Assembly: GCF_004346035.1 (NCBI RefSeq)
Contig: NZ_SLZN01000015.1
Coordinates: 1 to 64,000, forward strand
Source: Acidomonas methanolica
GTDB taxonomy: Bacteria > Pseudomonadota > Alphaproteobacteria > Acetobacterales > Acetobacteraceae
Direction of reading: 5' to 3'
DNA length: 64,000 nt
A model generated the notes under the pieces. That model had not been told where the DNA came from. It was given only the letters and a program-made list of their open reading frames with translations, and made no database searches. Positions 51,027 to 60,312 of this stretch are shown here, one piece after another. Position 1 is the stretch's first letter. Each line of letters starts with the position of its first letter. Both the position numbers and the translations under genes were made by a program.

Positions 51027-53576
51027 TCAATAGGATGCCTTGATCGTGCCGAAATATTCACGCGGGGAGCCGCGTTCCGTGGATTGGTAATCGCCGATCG
51101 CAGCGAAGCCGTTTTCGCCCATCATCGCAATATATTTCGCGTTGAAGAGGTTATAGACCATGAACGTCGCCTTGACGCCCTTCAGGGGCCCGACATCGCC
51201 GAAGATGTAGCTGGCGCCCAGATTGGCCAGCCAGTAGGACGGTACGTAGAGGTCGTTCATCTGGGTGAACGGGCGTTTGGCGTAATAATTCACGTCCAGC
51301 CAGGTCGAGGCGTGGCGCCACGAATAGGTCAGGTTCATCTTGTACATCACCGACGGATAGCCCGTCAGCTTCTTGCCCCTGAGGCTGCCGCATCCCGCGG
51401 CGATCGGGTTGCCGTCGGGATCGACCGTGTCGCCCCAGCAGAGTTGCGCGTTCGAATCATAGACAAAATGATTGTAGCTGACGGAATTCGTGAAGGAGAG
51501 GCCGCGGATCGGCACGATCGTCGCAACCGCGTCCATGCCCCACATCGTCGCCCGATGGGTGTTGAGAGTCGTGGCGCCGCTCGCGCCGCTGCCGATGGAG
51601 CCCGAGGACAGTGAAAGCAGGCGGTTGTGATCGTCGACGTGATAGCCGTCGATACCAGCCGTCAGGAAGTGAGACGCATAGCGGTAGCCCAGCACATAGG
51701 CGAATGTCCGCTCCGGAACCGTGTTCTTCTTGAAGGCGTCGAAGAGTTGCTGGTTCTGGACGCCCCAGGGGGAGGCGCTTCCGTGCGCGCCGCCGATGAA
51801 GGGGCGATAGTTCTCCGCGAAGTCGAAATAAAGTTCATGGTGCGGCAGGAAGTGCCAGTCGAGATTGACGGCGGGGAGGAACCCTTCGCCGACTGTGATC
51901 GAGCCATAAGGCCCCTGATTCGTCTGTGCCGAATAATCTGAATTGGTATTGTAATACGTGTTGCCGCCGGACGTTTGCTGCAATATCGACTTGAAGCCGT
52001 AGGTTGCGGTCAGTGTGTCCAGAATGCGCCAGCGGTCCTGAAGATGGAACTGGAAGCTGTTGGTGTGATAGGCGTAGGCCCAGGCGGTGGCGAATGCTTT
52101 CCCGTAGATATCGTACGGGCCGACGGTCGGGACGGGCTCTCCCTGTCCGAGTTGTGGCTCGTTGTAATACACATTGCTCAGGCTGTAGACATTGTGTTGG
52201 TACCATATTCCCGCCGAAATATCATGGCGATGCATCTTGTAATCGAGGGAGGTGGTGAAACCCTCCCGCATCTCATGACTCGGCCAGACTTCTTCCGACA
52301 GCGGCACCTGGCCCGAGACGTAATTATAGTTTCCGGAACCGTCGGCCGGACAGGTTCCGGCGGCGCTGGTGCCGGGCGAGCAAATTCCCGGCGCGTTGTA
52401 GGTGCCGAAGGAAATATCGCGGTGAGCATAGAGAATGGTCTGCCATTTCAGGCGGTCGGTCAGTGTGATGTCGAAATTGAGGCCGCCGAGATCGTCGGTC
52501 GTGTTCTGGCCGCCGTCATAGATCTGCGTATAGCTCCCGCTTTGCAGATTGCTCCAGTTGGCGGGATAATTCCCCTCCGCATATTGGAAGGCGAGCGGAT
52601 AGTTCGGCGCCAGCCATTCCGTGCGCCAGCCGTTGAGCTTGTATTGGCCGAGCGTCCTGTCCGAGTAACCGTACACCGCCGCATCGTTCCATGAAAAGAA
52701 CGCCGTCATCCTGCTCTGCTCGCGGATGGGCTGGACGAGCTTGGCGTTGACGGACTGCATGAAGCCCGGCGTGGAGGAATCGAATTTCTTTTCGTAGGAA
52801 CGTCCATAGGCGACATAGAAGCGCGTGCCGGTGCTGTTGAGTTCCCCGCTGTCAAGCCGGACATAGGTGCGTTTCATCGCATAGCTGCCGAATCCCTGTG
52901 AAACGGTGGCGCCCGCTTTCTTCCTGGGGTCGGAGGTGAAGAACTGCATCGAACCGCCGAGATTGGTGTTCGACGCCTGGTCGAGCGCGCCGCCGCCCTG
53001 TGAAACGCTGACGCGTGTGATGTCTTCGGACATCCAGGCGTTGTTGATGTTCAGACCATTGGGGTTGTTATAGGTCTGGTCGTTCAGGGGAACGCCGTCG
53101 ATCGACATGGCAAGCTGGTCCATGAAGAAGCCGCGCATGTAGACGCTCGCTCCCCAGGTATCCACGCCCAGCGGGTCGGTGGAACTGTAGCTGACGCCCG
53201 GAAGCTGGCCGACCGCCTTCAGCACGTTCTGGCCGGAAACCTGCTGGGCGAGTTCCCTGATGCCGATGGTCGTTTCACTGTTCTGTGACACCGTCCGCCG
53301 CGTCGCGATCACATCCATGGATTCCGAGCCGCCGGCGACGCTCTTTTTCCGCGCGGGAGGGTGATTTCGGGCCTGCGCCGTCGGGTTCGCCGTGGCGGCC
53401 GGCGCTGTCCTGGCGTGGCCTTTCGCCGTCCCGCTATTATGGGGCCTTCTGTGCGTTTGGGCGTCGGACGGGGAGGCCATAATGATGGCCGGCCCCACGA
53501 CGAAGGAGAGCAACAGGGCATTTCTGCGATGCCCGGCGGCCGTTGCGGAGCGGGAGGATGAAATGACTGGTTTCAA
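51027..53576 (-). CDS. TonB-dependent outer membrane receptor linked to the amine dehydrogenase cluster
   Basis: An 849-residue receptor: signal peptide, an unusual Pro/Ala/His-rich N-terminal linker (about residues 40-80), a plug (GQNVLKAVGQLPGVSYSSTDPLG, MSIDGVPLNDQ, TNLGGSMQF) and a barrel ending GTIKASY. The substrate is unknown. It is on the same strand 63 bp upstream of mauE, which suggests joint expression. Candidates are iron or copper for the redox chain, or an amine-bearing solute. The start is ATG at 53576. Confidence 0.85.
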   Translation of the reverse strand: MKPVISSSRSATAAGHRRNALLLSFVVGPAIIMASPSDAQTHRRPHNSGTAKGHARTAPAATANPTAQARNHPPARKKSVAGGSESMDVIATRRTVSQNSETTIGIRELAQQVSGQNVLKAVGQLPGVSYSSTDPLGVDTWGASVYMRGFFMDQLAMSIDGVPLNDQTYNNPNGLNINNAWMSEDITRVSVSQGGGALDQASNTNLGGSMQFFTSDPRKKAGATVSQGFGSYAMKRTYVRLDSGELNSTGTRFYVAYGRSYEKKFDSSTPGFMQSVNAKLVQPIREQSRMTAFFSWNDAAVYGYSDRTLGQYKLNGWRTEWLAPNYPLAFQYAEGNYPANWSNLQSGSYTQIYDGGQNTTDDLGGLNFDITLTDRLKWQTILYAHRDISFGTYNAPGICSPGTSAAGTCPADGSGNYNYVSGQVPLSEEVWPSHEMREGFTTSLDYKMHRHDISAGIWYQHNVYSLSNVYYNEPQLGQGEPVPTVGPYDIYGKAFATAWAYAYHTNSFQFHLQDRWRILDTLTATYGFKSILQQTSGGNTYYNTNSDYSAQTNQGPYGSITVGEGFLPAVNLDWHFLPHHELYFDFAENYRPFIGGAHGSASPWGVQNQQLFDAFKKNTVPERTFAYVLGYRYASHFLTAGIDGYHVDDHNRLLSLSSGSIGSGASGATTLNTHRATMWGMDAVATIVPIRGLSFTNSVSYNHFVYDSNAQLCWGDTVDPDGNPIAAGCGSLRGKKLTGYPSVMYKMNLTYSWRHASTWLDVNYYAKRPFTQMNDLYVPSYWLANLGASYIFGDVGPLKGVKATFMVYNLFNAKYIAMMGENGFAAIGDYQSTERGSPREYFGTIKASY

Positions 53577-53848
53577 TCAAAAACGCTCCCTGGCCAAGGT
53601 CAGAAACGATTCGCAATCAGAATGATACATCATGAATATTATAACGCAATAGAAATAATATGGCGCGCGGTTCCGGGGAAAGTCTGACGGTCTGGAATGC
53701 GATTTCAGGGATGCCGCCGGAGGGGGGATGCCGTTCCCGATGTTCACGCCGGCATGATGCTGCCGCGAGGCGCAGTTCGCCCGCGGCGCTACGAATGCGC
53801 GCGCGGGAGCCTTCGTTCAGGCGGTGGAGTTTCGGGAGTTCTACAGCT

Positions 53849-53923
53849 TGGCTGGGGCGGGAGGATTCGAACCTCCGCATGGCGGAATCAAAATCCGCTG
53901 CCTTGCCGCTTGGCTACGCCCCA
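53849..53923 (-). tRNA. tRNA-Gln (TTG)
   Basis: 75 nt including CCA on the minus strand. The acceptor stem TGGGGCG pairs with CGCCCCA, the anticodon loop is TTTTGAT and the T-arm GGTTCGAATCC. It sits 272 bp upstream of the TonB receptor. Confidence 0.96.
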
Positions 53924-53994
53924 ACTGTGGGAATGGCTTTTAGAGATGTGCGGCGCGTGCGTAAAGCGGCCTTGTGACGGTCATGCGCGTCACG

Positions 53995-54639
53995 TCACTT
54001 CATCGCAAGATCGGGAAGCGGGGCGGATGCGGTGGGATGGTCGGCACGCGAGGGCTTCAGCATCCCCAGCCGCTCGGCGCGGTCGAGTCCGCGATCCAGC
54101 GCGGACATGGTCGCGGCGAGGTCGTCGCTTTCGTCCTTCTCCCAGGCGCGCAGCGTGCCGGCCCAGAGGGCGGCCAGCGCGTGGAGGCGCAGGAGCCCCG
54201 CCGGACCATCGAGATCGAGCCCCGCGGCCTCGGCCAGCCAGCGCAGGGCGTTCATCGTCGTGCCGGCCAGCAGCGCGGCCAAAGGGAGATCGAAAGGCAG
54301 CGCATGCAGCGCGGCGCGCACGCCCTCGCGATATTGCTGAAACACGTCGAGGCGACGCATCAGCATGTCGAAAAGTCGCTCACGGACCGAACTGCCCATG
54401 CCGTCGTCGCGCAGGGCGGAATCGTCGGCGATTCGGCCGAGATGGAACAACACGCTGTGACGGAAGGGAAAACGCGCACGCACTGCGTCGACCGGCAGTC
54501 CCGCCTCGCGCGCGGCCTCGACGAGAGAAAGCCGGCTCCATCCGTCCCGGGCGGCCAGGGTCATCGCACTCTGGAGGAGGGCCGTGTCGAAGGCTTCCTG
54601 ATCCGGTTCGGAGGAAAAATCGAAGGACGGTTGGGTCAC
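53995..54639 (-). CDS. COQ9/TetR-like protein
   Basis: A 214-residue all-helical protein with a TetR-like N-terminus (DGWSRLSLVEAAREAGLPVDAVRARFP) and a C-terminal part (RERLFDMLMRRLDVFQQYREGVRAALHALPFDL, ...WAGTLRAWEKDESDDLAATMSALDRGLDRA) that aligns in layout with COQ9. COQ9 binds lipid and helps ubiquinone hydroxylation. The UbiK gene nearby supports a ubiquinone role, but a DNA-binding regulator is also possible. It lies 30 bp downstream of proC on the same strand. Confidence 0.7.
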   Translation of the reverse strand: MTQPSFDFSSEPDQEAFDTALLQSAMTLAARDGWSRLSLVEAAREAGLPVDAVRARFPFRHSVLFHLGRIADDSALRDDGMGSSVRERLFDMLMRRLDVFQQYREGVRAALHALPFDLPLAALLAGTTMNALRWLAEAAGLDLDGPAGLLRLHALAALWAGTLRAWEKDESDDLAATMSALDRGLDRAERLGMLKPSRADHPTASAPLPDLAMK

Positions 54640-54669
54640 GCCGGGATTCCGATCAAAGAGGGTTCCGAT

Positions 54670-55482
54670 CTAGCGAGCGAGTTCCGCGGCGCGCGCGGTG
54701 GCGGCGGCGATGGCACGGGCGAGGCTGTCCGGCCATGCGTCCGGCTGCATCAGGACGTTCAACGCCGCAGCCGTCGTGCCGTTCGGGCTGGTGACGTTCC
54801 GGCGCAATGTGGCGGCATCGGTCGCCGAGGCGTCGAGGACCGCGCCCGCGCCCGCAACCGTGCCGCGCGCGAGCAATCGGGCCGTGTCGGGCGGCAGGCC
54901 GTGCGTGACGCCGATCTGTTCCAGCAGCTCGGCCAGCAGATAGACATAGGCCGGGCCGGAACCCGAGAGAGCGGTGACGAGATCGAGTTGCTCTTCCCGC
55001 TCCACCCAGGCGACCTGGCCGACCGCGCGCATCAATGCTTCGGCCTGCATGGTCCGGACGAGGCCGATCTCCGGCTCGGCATAGACGCCGGTCACGCCGC
55101 GTCCGATGGATGACGGCATGTTGGGCATGGCGCGGATGACCGGCGCGTCGTGCCCGGCGGCCCGGGCGGCGGCACGCAGCCCCCCGCAGCGGCGTCCTGC
55201 CATGACGGAGAGGAGTGTCGCGCCTTCCAGCCAGGGGGCGACGGCGGCGACGGCCTGCTCCGCTCCTCCCGGCTTGACCGCGAGCACGACGAATTCCGGG
55301 CGGAACCCGGCCGGAATCTCCTCGGGCGTGCGGGCGACCCGGTGAGGCGGCGCGGGCGATGCACAGTGCCGGTCCAGAATGACCGAGGGCGCGATATCCG
55401 ACCGTTCCCACCCCGACCAGAGCGCGCCGCCCATGTTCCCGCATCCGACGAGAAGGACCTGGGGGAGGAGAGTCTCGCTCAT
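54670..55482 (-). CDS. proC: Pyrroline-5-carboxylate reductase
   Basis: A 270-residue ProC. The N-terminal Rossmann motif VLLVGCGNMGGALWSGW, AVKPGG, RAMPNMPSSIGRGVTG and the C-terminal LSGSGPAYVYLLAELL with TVAGAG match the family. It makes proline from pyrroline-5-carboxylate with NAD(P)H. It follows the YbjN gene by 9 bp and precedes the COQ9-like gene. Confidence 0.95.
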   Translation of the reverse strand: MSETLLPQVLLVGCGNMGGALWSGWERSDIAPSVILDRHCASPAPPHRVARTPEEIPAGFRPEFVVLAVKPGGAEQAVAAVAPWLEGATLLSVMAGRRCGGLRAAARAAGHDAPVIRAMPNMPSSIGRGVTGVYAEPEIGLVRTMQAEALMRAVGQVAWVEREEQLDLVTALSGSGPAYVYLLAELLEQIGVTHGLPPDTARLLARGTVAGAGAVLDASATDAATLRRNVTSPNGTTAAALNVLMQPDAWPDSLARAIAAATARAAELAR

Positions 55483-55491
55483 GCCGTCCGC

Positions 55492-55998
55492 CTAGGCCTC
55501 CCCCGCGCAATCGAGCATGGCGGCCTCCAGCGCCTCGGCGGGCGTCTTGCCGCCCCAGAGCGTGAACTGGAAGGCGGGATAGAAGCGCTCGCATTCGGTG
55601 AGCGCGATGTCGATCATGTCCTCCATGCTTTCCGCCGCCAGCATCGTGCCGCCGCGCAGGAGAACGGCGTGACGGAAGACGAGCATGCCGAAATCGAGAT
55701 CGAGGCTGAAATGGCCGATCCAGAGCCGGTCATTGGCGAGGGCGATGAGCTCATAGAGCGAGCGCCTGCGATTGGCCGGGGTCTTCAGGTCGAAGGTGCA
55801 GGTGAACTGCATGGCCGCGATTTCCTGCGACCATGAGAAATAGAGCCCGTAATCGCACCATTTGCCGGGCGCTTCGGCCGCCATTTCGTGGTCGTTGCGT
55901 CGGTCGAAGGCCCATTCATAGCCATTGACGATCTGTTCCATCAGATCAAGCGGATTGGCTTCCTGGATCGAGGGGGATGAGGAGGAAACGGCGGGCAT
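55492..55998 (-). CDS. YbjN-domain protein
   Basis: A 168-residue protein with the YbjN fold (LMEQIVNGYEWAFDRRNDHEMAAE, YGLYFSWSQEIAAMQFTCTFDLK, DRLWIGHFSLDLDFGMLVFRHAVLLRGG). YbjN proteins resemble type III secretion chaperones, but their role is unclear; E. coli YbjN affects motility and stress responses. The ATG at 55998 has AGGGAG upstream. It lies between ubiK and proC, an arrangement common in alphaproteobacteria. Confidence 0.9.
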   Translation of the reverse strand: MPAVSSSSPSIQEANPLDLMEQIVNGYEWAFDRRNDHEMAAEAPGKWCDYGLYFSWSQEIAAMQFTCTFDLKTPANRRRSLYELIALANDRLWIGHFSLDLDFGMLVFRHAVLLRGGTMLAAESMEDMIDIALTECERFYPAFQFTLWGGKTPAEALEAAMLDCAGEA

Positions 55999-56157
55999 GT
56001 CATACTCCCTGAACCGTGGACGCAGGCCCGGCATCATGACGCCGGGCGGCGCGCCTGATGTCTGTAGCGACGTGCGGCAAAGCGCACGGCACCACGTTAG
56101 GTAAGTCATTGCCGCTCCGCAAGTATCGCGCGGAGAAATTGCCAAGCGGCGGGCCAC

Positions 56158-56427
56158 CTACTCCGGCGTGCCGATTTCGAGTGCCGTCACGCGCTCCTCC
56201 AGCCGGGCGAGGCGGGCTTCGGCGGCGTCGAGTTCGAGCCGGGCGCGGGCCGCCACGTCGCGGACCACGTCGAGCTCCTCGCGGCGCACGAGATCGAGCG
56301 CGGCCAGCGTTTCATCGACGCGGGATCGGACGATGGCGTGGAGCTCCTCGCGCAGCCCGGAGAGGGCGGAGAACGCGCCCCCGGCTACTCCTGCGAGATC
56401 GTCAAAGAAACGGGGCCGGTCCGGCAT
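56158..56427 (-). CDS. ubiK: Ubiquinone biosynthesis accessory factor UbiK
   Basis: An 89-residue BMFP-family protein: amphipathic N-terminus (PRFFDDLAGVAGGAFSALSGLREEL) and C-terminal coiled coil (EELDVVRDVAARARLELDAAEARLARLEERVTALE). UbiK binds UbiJ and lipids and supports aerobic ubiquinone synthesis. It is upstream of ybjN-proC-COQ9-like on the same strand. Confidence 0.88.
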   Translation of the reverse strand: MPDRPRFFDDLAGVAGGAFSALSGLREELHAIVRSRVDETLAALDLVRREELDVVRDVAARARLELDAAEARLARLEERVTALEIGTPE

Positions 56428-56569
56428 GGTGACGTTCTCCCTGTGTGGCGGCGCGGGCGGAGTGCGCGCGTCGCGTCCCTGCGGGTTGTCATAGGCGCGA
56501 TCCTGTCCCCGGGTCCAGTATCAGGGGAGAGGTTTCCGAAATCCCGCGCGCGCATCGCGAAGCGCGCGC

Positions 56570-56598
56570 TTGGAGCAAACGCGAACGCATCCTATACA
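56570..56598 (+). promoter_or_regulatory. Sigma70-type promoter of hldD, possibly giving a leaderless mRNA
   Basis: TTGGAG, a 17-bp spacer and TATACA. The -10 box ends only 6 bp before the hldD ATG at 56605, so transcription would begin at or next to the start codon. No Shine-Dalgarno element is seen. Confidence 0.5.
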
Positions 56599-56604
56599 GC
56601 GTCT

Positions 56605-57606
56605 ATGATTATCGTCACCGGCGGCGCCGGGTTCATCGGGTCCTGTCTTCACGCGGCGCTGAAGGCGCGGGGCGAACGCACCGCCGTGGTCGACCGCCTG
56701 CGCGACGGCGGGAAATGGCGCAATCTCGCCCGCGCCGCGCCCGACAGGCTGGTGGCGCCGGAGGATCTGGACGCGTTGCTCGCGGCGGCGCCCGATGTGC
56801 GGGCGGTGTTTCACATGGGTGCGATCAGCGCGACCACCGCGCGGGACGGCGATCTGGTCTGGCGCACGAATGTCGATCTGTCCGAAAAGCTGATGCGCTG
56901 GTGCGCGGAGAGGGGGGTGCGGTTCATCTACGCCTCCTCGGCGGCGACCTACGGCGCGGCGGACCGTCCGGAGCAGTTCTCCGACGCGCCGGACGGACTC
57001 GACGCGCTCCGGCCGCTCAATCTCTATGGCTGGTCCAAGCAGGTCTTCGACCAGCATGTGCTGTCCGCGCTCGGCCGGGCGGAGGCGATGCCGCCGCAAT
57101 GGGCCGGGCTGAAATTCTTCAACGTCTATGGGCCGAACGAATATCACAAGGGCGGGATGATCTCCGTCGTGAAAGTTAAGTATGACGAGGTGGCGCGGGG
57201 AGAACCCGCCCGGCTGTTCCGCTCTGACCGGGCGGATATTCCCGATGGCGAGCAGAAGCGGGATTTCGTCTGGGTCGGCGACGTGGTGGATGTGTTGCTC
57301 TGGCTCTATGAGCACCCGCGTGTTTCCGGCCTGTTCAATCTCGGGACGGGGACGGCGCGGAGCTATCTCGACCTGGCCCATGCGGTCTGCGACGCGGCGG
57401 GACGCCCGCGCGCGGTGGAGTTCATCGACATGCCCGAGGCGTTGCGGGGCCAGTACCAGTGCTTCACCTGCGCCGATCTGACGCGCCTGCGCGCCGCCGG
57501 GTACGAGCGGCCCTTCACCTCGCTTGAGGAGGGAGTCGCCGCCTATGTGCGGGAGTATCTCGCCACCGATGATCCGTTTTTCCGCTATCCGGGATTGAAC
57601 GCATGA
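56605..57606 (+). CDS. hldD: ADP-L-glycero-D-manno-heptose-6-epimerase
   Basis: A 333-residue epimerase: MIIVTGGAGFIGSCLHAALK (NAD site), YASSAATYG, the catalytic YxxxK in LYGWSKQVFD, KFFNVYGPNEYHKGGMISVV and RDFVWVGDVVDVLLWL. It makes the L-heptose used in the LPS inner core. Homologues begin at this Met, and no ribosome-binding site precedes it, which fits a leaderless transcript. It overlaps lgt by 4 bp (ATGA). Confidence 0.94.
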   Translation: MIIVTGGAGFIGSCLHAALKARGERTAVVDRLRDGGKWRNLARAAPDRLVAPEDLDALLAAAPDVRAVFHMGAISATTARDGDLVWRTNVDLSEKLMRWCAERGVRFIYASSAATYGAADRPEQFSDAPDGLDALRPLNLYGWSKQVFDQHVLSALGRAEAMPPQWAGLKFFNVYGPNEYHKGGMISVVKVKYDEVARGEPARLFRSDRADIPDGEQKRDFVWVGDVVDVLLWLYEHPRVSGLFNLGTGTARSYLDLAHAVCDAAGRPRAVEFIDMPEALRGQYQCFTCADLTRLRAAGYERPFTSLEEGVAAYVREYLATDDPFFRYPGLNA

Positions 57607-58430
57607 CCGCCGCGTTTTTACTGCCCTTTCCGCAATTCGATCCTGTCGCCATCCATCTCGGGCCGTTTGGCATCCGCTGGTATGCGCTGGCCTATATCGT
57701 TTCGCTGGTCGCCGGATGGCTGATCGCGCGACGGCTGTGCACGCTGAAGCCCGTGGTGGCGACGCAGGTCCAGGTGGACGACTTCGCCTCCTGGGCCATT
57801 CTCGGCGTCGTTCTGGGCGGGAGGCTGGGCTATGTCCTCTTCTATCGTCCGGATTTCTATCTGACGCATCCGCTGGAAATCCTGCGCGTGTGGCAGGGCG
57901 GCATGTCCTTCCATGGCGGGGCGCTGGGCGTCATCGTGGCGCTGGTGCTGTTCAGCCGGGCGCAGAAGCTGAATTTCCTGGCGTTTTCCGACCGGATCAC
58001 GGCGATCGTGCCGCTGGGGCTGGGGATCGGGCGGTGCGCGAATTTCGTGAATGGCGAGTTGTGGGGGCGTCCCGCCCCGGCGGATCTGCCATGGGCCATG
58101 GTGTTCCCGCGCGGAGGGCCGATTCCCCGTCATCCTTCGGAACTGTACGAGGCGCTGACGGAGGGCGTGCTGCTGCTCTGCGTGACGCTCTTCGCCGTCA
58201 GCCGGCCCTGGGTGCGGGAGCGGCCGGGCTTCGGCGCCGGGCTGTTCCTGTTCGGGTACGCCGTGGCGCGCAGCTTCTGCGAATTCTTCCGCGAGCCGGA
58301 CAGTTTTCTCGGCTTCCTGCCCTTCGGTACGACGATGGGGCAGGTTCTGTGCATTCCCATGGCCTTCGTCGGGATCGGGCTGATGATCTGGGCGGTGCGG
58401 CATCCGCGTCTGGCGGCCGCTCATGGCTGA
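57603..58430 (+). CDS. lgt: Prolipoprotein diacylglyceryl transferase
   Basis: A 275-residue seven-helix membrane enzyme with the Lgt signature GLGIGRCANFVNGELWGR, plus GGRLGYVLFYRPDFY, GGMSFHGGALGV and HPSELYEALTEG. It adds diacylglycerol to lipobox Cys; several clients are in this window. It is coupled to hldD and to pgeF by overlaps. Confidence 0.97.
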   Translation: MTAAFLLPFPQFDPVAIHLGPFGIRWYALAYIVSLVAGWLIARRLCTLKPVVATQVQVDDFASWAILGVVLGGRLGYVLFYRPDFYLTHPLEILRVWQGGMSFHGGALGVIVALVLFSRAQKLNFLAFSDRITAIVPLGLGIGRCANFVNGELWGRPAPADLPWAMVFPRGGPIPRHPSELYEALTEGVLLLCVTLFAVSRPWVRERPGFGAGLFLFGYAVARSFCEFFREPDSFLGFLPFGTTMGQVLCIPMAFVGIGLMIWAVRHPRLAAAHG

Positions 58431-59223
58431 GGGGCCCCGGGGATGGTTCATGCGCGGGGAGGCGCTGGGCGATGTGGCGCACGGGTTCTTCACCCGGCGC
58501 GGTGGGGTGTCGCAGGGGCCTTATGCCAGCCTGAACTGCTCCATTTCCTCACAGGACCGGGTGGAGGACGTGGCGGCGAACCGGGCGCGCGTCGCGGCCG
58601 CGCTGGGCGTGGAGCCCGGGGCGCTGCTCGGGCTGACGCAGGTGCATTCGGCCGATGTCGTGGTGCTTCGCCGGGGCGCGGCGCACTGGCGCAGCGGGCG
58701 CGGACCGCAGGGCGACGCGCTGGTGACGGATGATCCGGCGCTGGCCATCGGGGTGGTGACGGCGGATTGCGCCCCGGTGCTGTTCGCGGCGGAAGGGGGC
58801 CGAGGGGAGGGTCTGGTGGTCGGCGCGGCGCATGCGGGCTGGCGCGGCGCATGCGGCGGCGTACTGGAGGCGACGGTCGCGGCGATGCGCGACCTTGGCG
58901 CGCGGGAGATCGCGGCGGTGGTCGGGCCCTGCATCGGCCCGTCGGTGTATGAGGTGGGAGAGGACATGCGCCGGGCGGCGCTGGCGCTTGATCCTCAGGG
59001 CGCGTCCTGTTTCGGCCCGGCGACGCGGCACGGTCACTTTCTCTTCGATCTGCCCGGCTATGTGCTCGGGCGTCTGCGGCGCGCGGGGCTGAGGCGGATC
59101 GGCGCGGTGGGGCTGGACACGCTGCGCGATCCCGGCCGGTTCTTCAGCCACCGGCGGCGGGTTCTGGCCGGCGGCGGGGTGATCGGCCATCAGATTTCTG
59201 CGATTCGCGCGCGATGGAGATGA
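58423..59223 (+). CDS. pgeF: Purine nucleoside phosphorylase/laccase-domain protein YfiH (PgeF)
   Basis: A 266-residue multicopper-polyphenol-oxidase-like (DUF152) protein. Zinc/active-site residues are visible in QVHSADVV, TADCAPVLF, AAHAGWRGACGG and CIGPSVYEVG, with the C-terminal RDPGRFFSHRR-like segment. The family hydrolyses purine nucleosides or edits peptidoglycan precursors. It overlaps lgt at its start and the lipoprotein gene at its end, so hldD-lgt-pgeF-lipoprotein is likely one operon. Confidence 0.92.
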   Translation: MAEGPRGWFMRGEALGDVAHGFFTRRGGVSQGPYASLNCSISSQDRVEDVAANRARVAAALGVEPGALLGLTQVHSADVVVLRRGAAHWRSGRGPQGDALVTDDPALAIGVVTADCAPVLFAAEGGRGEGLVVGAAHAGWRGACGGVLEATVAAMRDLGAREIAAVVGPCIGPSVYEVGEDMRRAALALDPQGASCFGPATRHGHFLFDLPGYVLGRLRRAGLRRIGAVGLDTLRDPGRFFSHRRRVLAGGGVIGHQISAIRARWR

Positions 59224-60161
59224 AAAGGAGCCGGGCAAGACGGATGACGCGGCGGGGCCTTCCCCTGCTCCTGCTTCTGCCGTGGGCGCTGACGTTGGGC
59301 GGGTGTTTCGACATGCCGCATCCCTTCGCCGATCCGGGGAACGAGGCGCGGCGGCTGGTGAGGAGCAACGCGCCGCCTGCCCGGCTGGCCGTGCCCGCGC
59401 CGACCGGCGCGCTATTGAACGACAGGGCGGCGGCCCTCTGGTCGCACGACATGGCGCAGGCCATGCTCGGCCAGTCGGTCCCCGCCGAGGCGCAGGCCGT
59501 TCGTCCCGGCGACTGGTGGCTGAAACTGACCGCGACGCGGCAGGGCGAGAACGTGATCCCGCATTTTGTCGTCATCACGCCCAAAGGCCAGGAGCGGGGC
59601 CATGCGGACGGCCCGCTCTTGCCCGCGGCGCCCTGGATCGCGGGAGATCCCGCCGTGCTGGCGGCAAATGCGCAGGCGGTGGCGCCGCAGGTCGCGGCGA
59701 CGCTGACGGGGATTCAGGCCGCGATGATGGCGGCGGACCCGAACAGTCTGATGCGTCGTCCGGCGCGGGTCTGGTTCGCCGGAGTCACCGGCGCGCCGGG
59801 GGATGGGAATGTCGCGCTGGCGCAGGCTTTCGTGACCTCCTTCCCCGACCCGAGGGACATGCTGGCCAGGGAACCGAAGGGGGCGGACTACACCGTGCGC
59901 TGCGTCGTCACCCTCGCCGACGAACCGGCCGGGACGACGGGCCATCCCCAGCAGCGGATCGAACTGGCCTGGCATGTCGTGGCGGCGGACGGGAAGGAAG
60001 CGGGCGCCGCCACGCAGTTGCATGAGATCGACGCCCATTCGCTCGATCACGCCTGGGGCGATGTGGCGGCGGTCGCGGCGGCGGAAGCCGCCGGGGGCGT
60101 GCGGCAGATCATTTCCGGCTATTCGGGACGCGATCACAAGCCCGCGCCGCAGGGGTCATGA
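59214..60161 (+). CDS. Hypothetical lipoprotein
   Basis: A 315-residue protein with lipobox LGGC (LLLLLPWALTLGGCFDMPHPFADPG). The mature part is Ala/Pro-rich with FVVITPKGQERG, VWFAGVTGAPGDGNVALAQAF and HEIDAHSLDHAWGDVAAVAA; no known domain. Lgt two genes upstream would lipidate it. It overlaps pgeF by 10 bp. Function unknown. Confidence 0.75.
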   Translation: MEMKRSRARRMTRRGLPLLLLLPWALTLGGCFDMPHPFADPGNEARRLVRSNAPPARLAVPAPTGALLNDRAAALWSHDMAQAMLGQSVPAEAQAVRPGDWWLKLTATRQGENVIPHFVVITPKGQERGHADGPLLPAAPWIAGDPAVLAANAQAVAPQVAATLTGIQAAMMAADPNSLMRRPARVWFAGVTGAPGDGNVALAQAFVTSFPDPRDMLAREPKGADYTVRCVVTLADEPAGTTGHPQQRIELAWHVVAADGKEAGAATQLHEIDAHSLDHAWGDVAAVAAAEAAGGVRQIISGYSGRDHKPAPQGS

Positions 60162-60312
60162 CCATGACAACGCGTCAGAGCATGGCCGGGCTGCAACAAC
60201 GCCTTCACAATCGCATCACGCGGGCGGTGACTCCGGGGGGCAGGGTTGCTAGAAGGCCGCCAGATCATGGCCGCCTCCACGTGGCCCAGCCTCCCGCACC
60301 GGAGCCCGTCCG

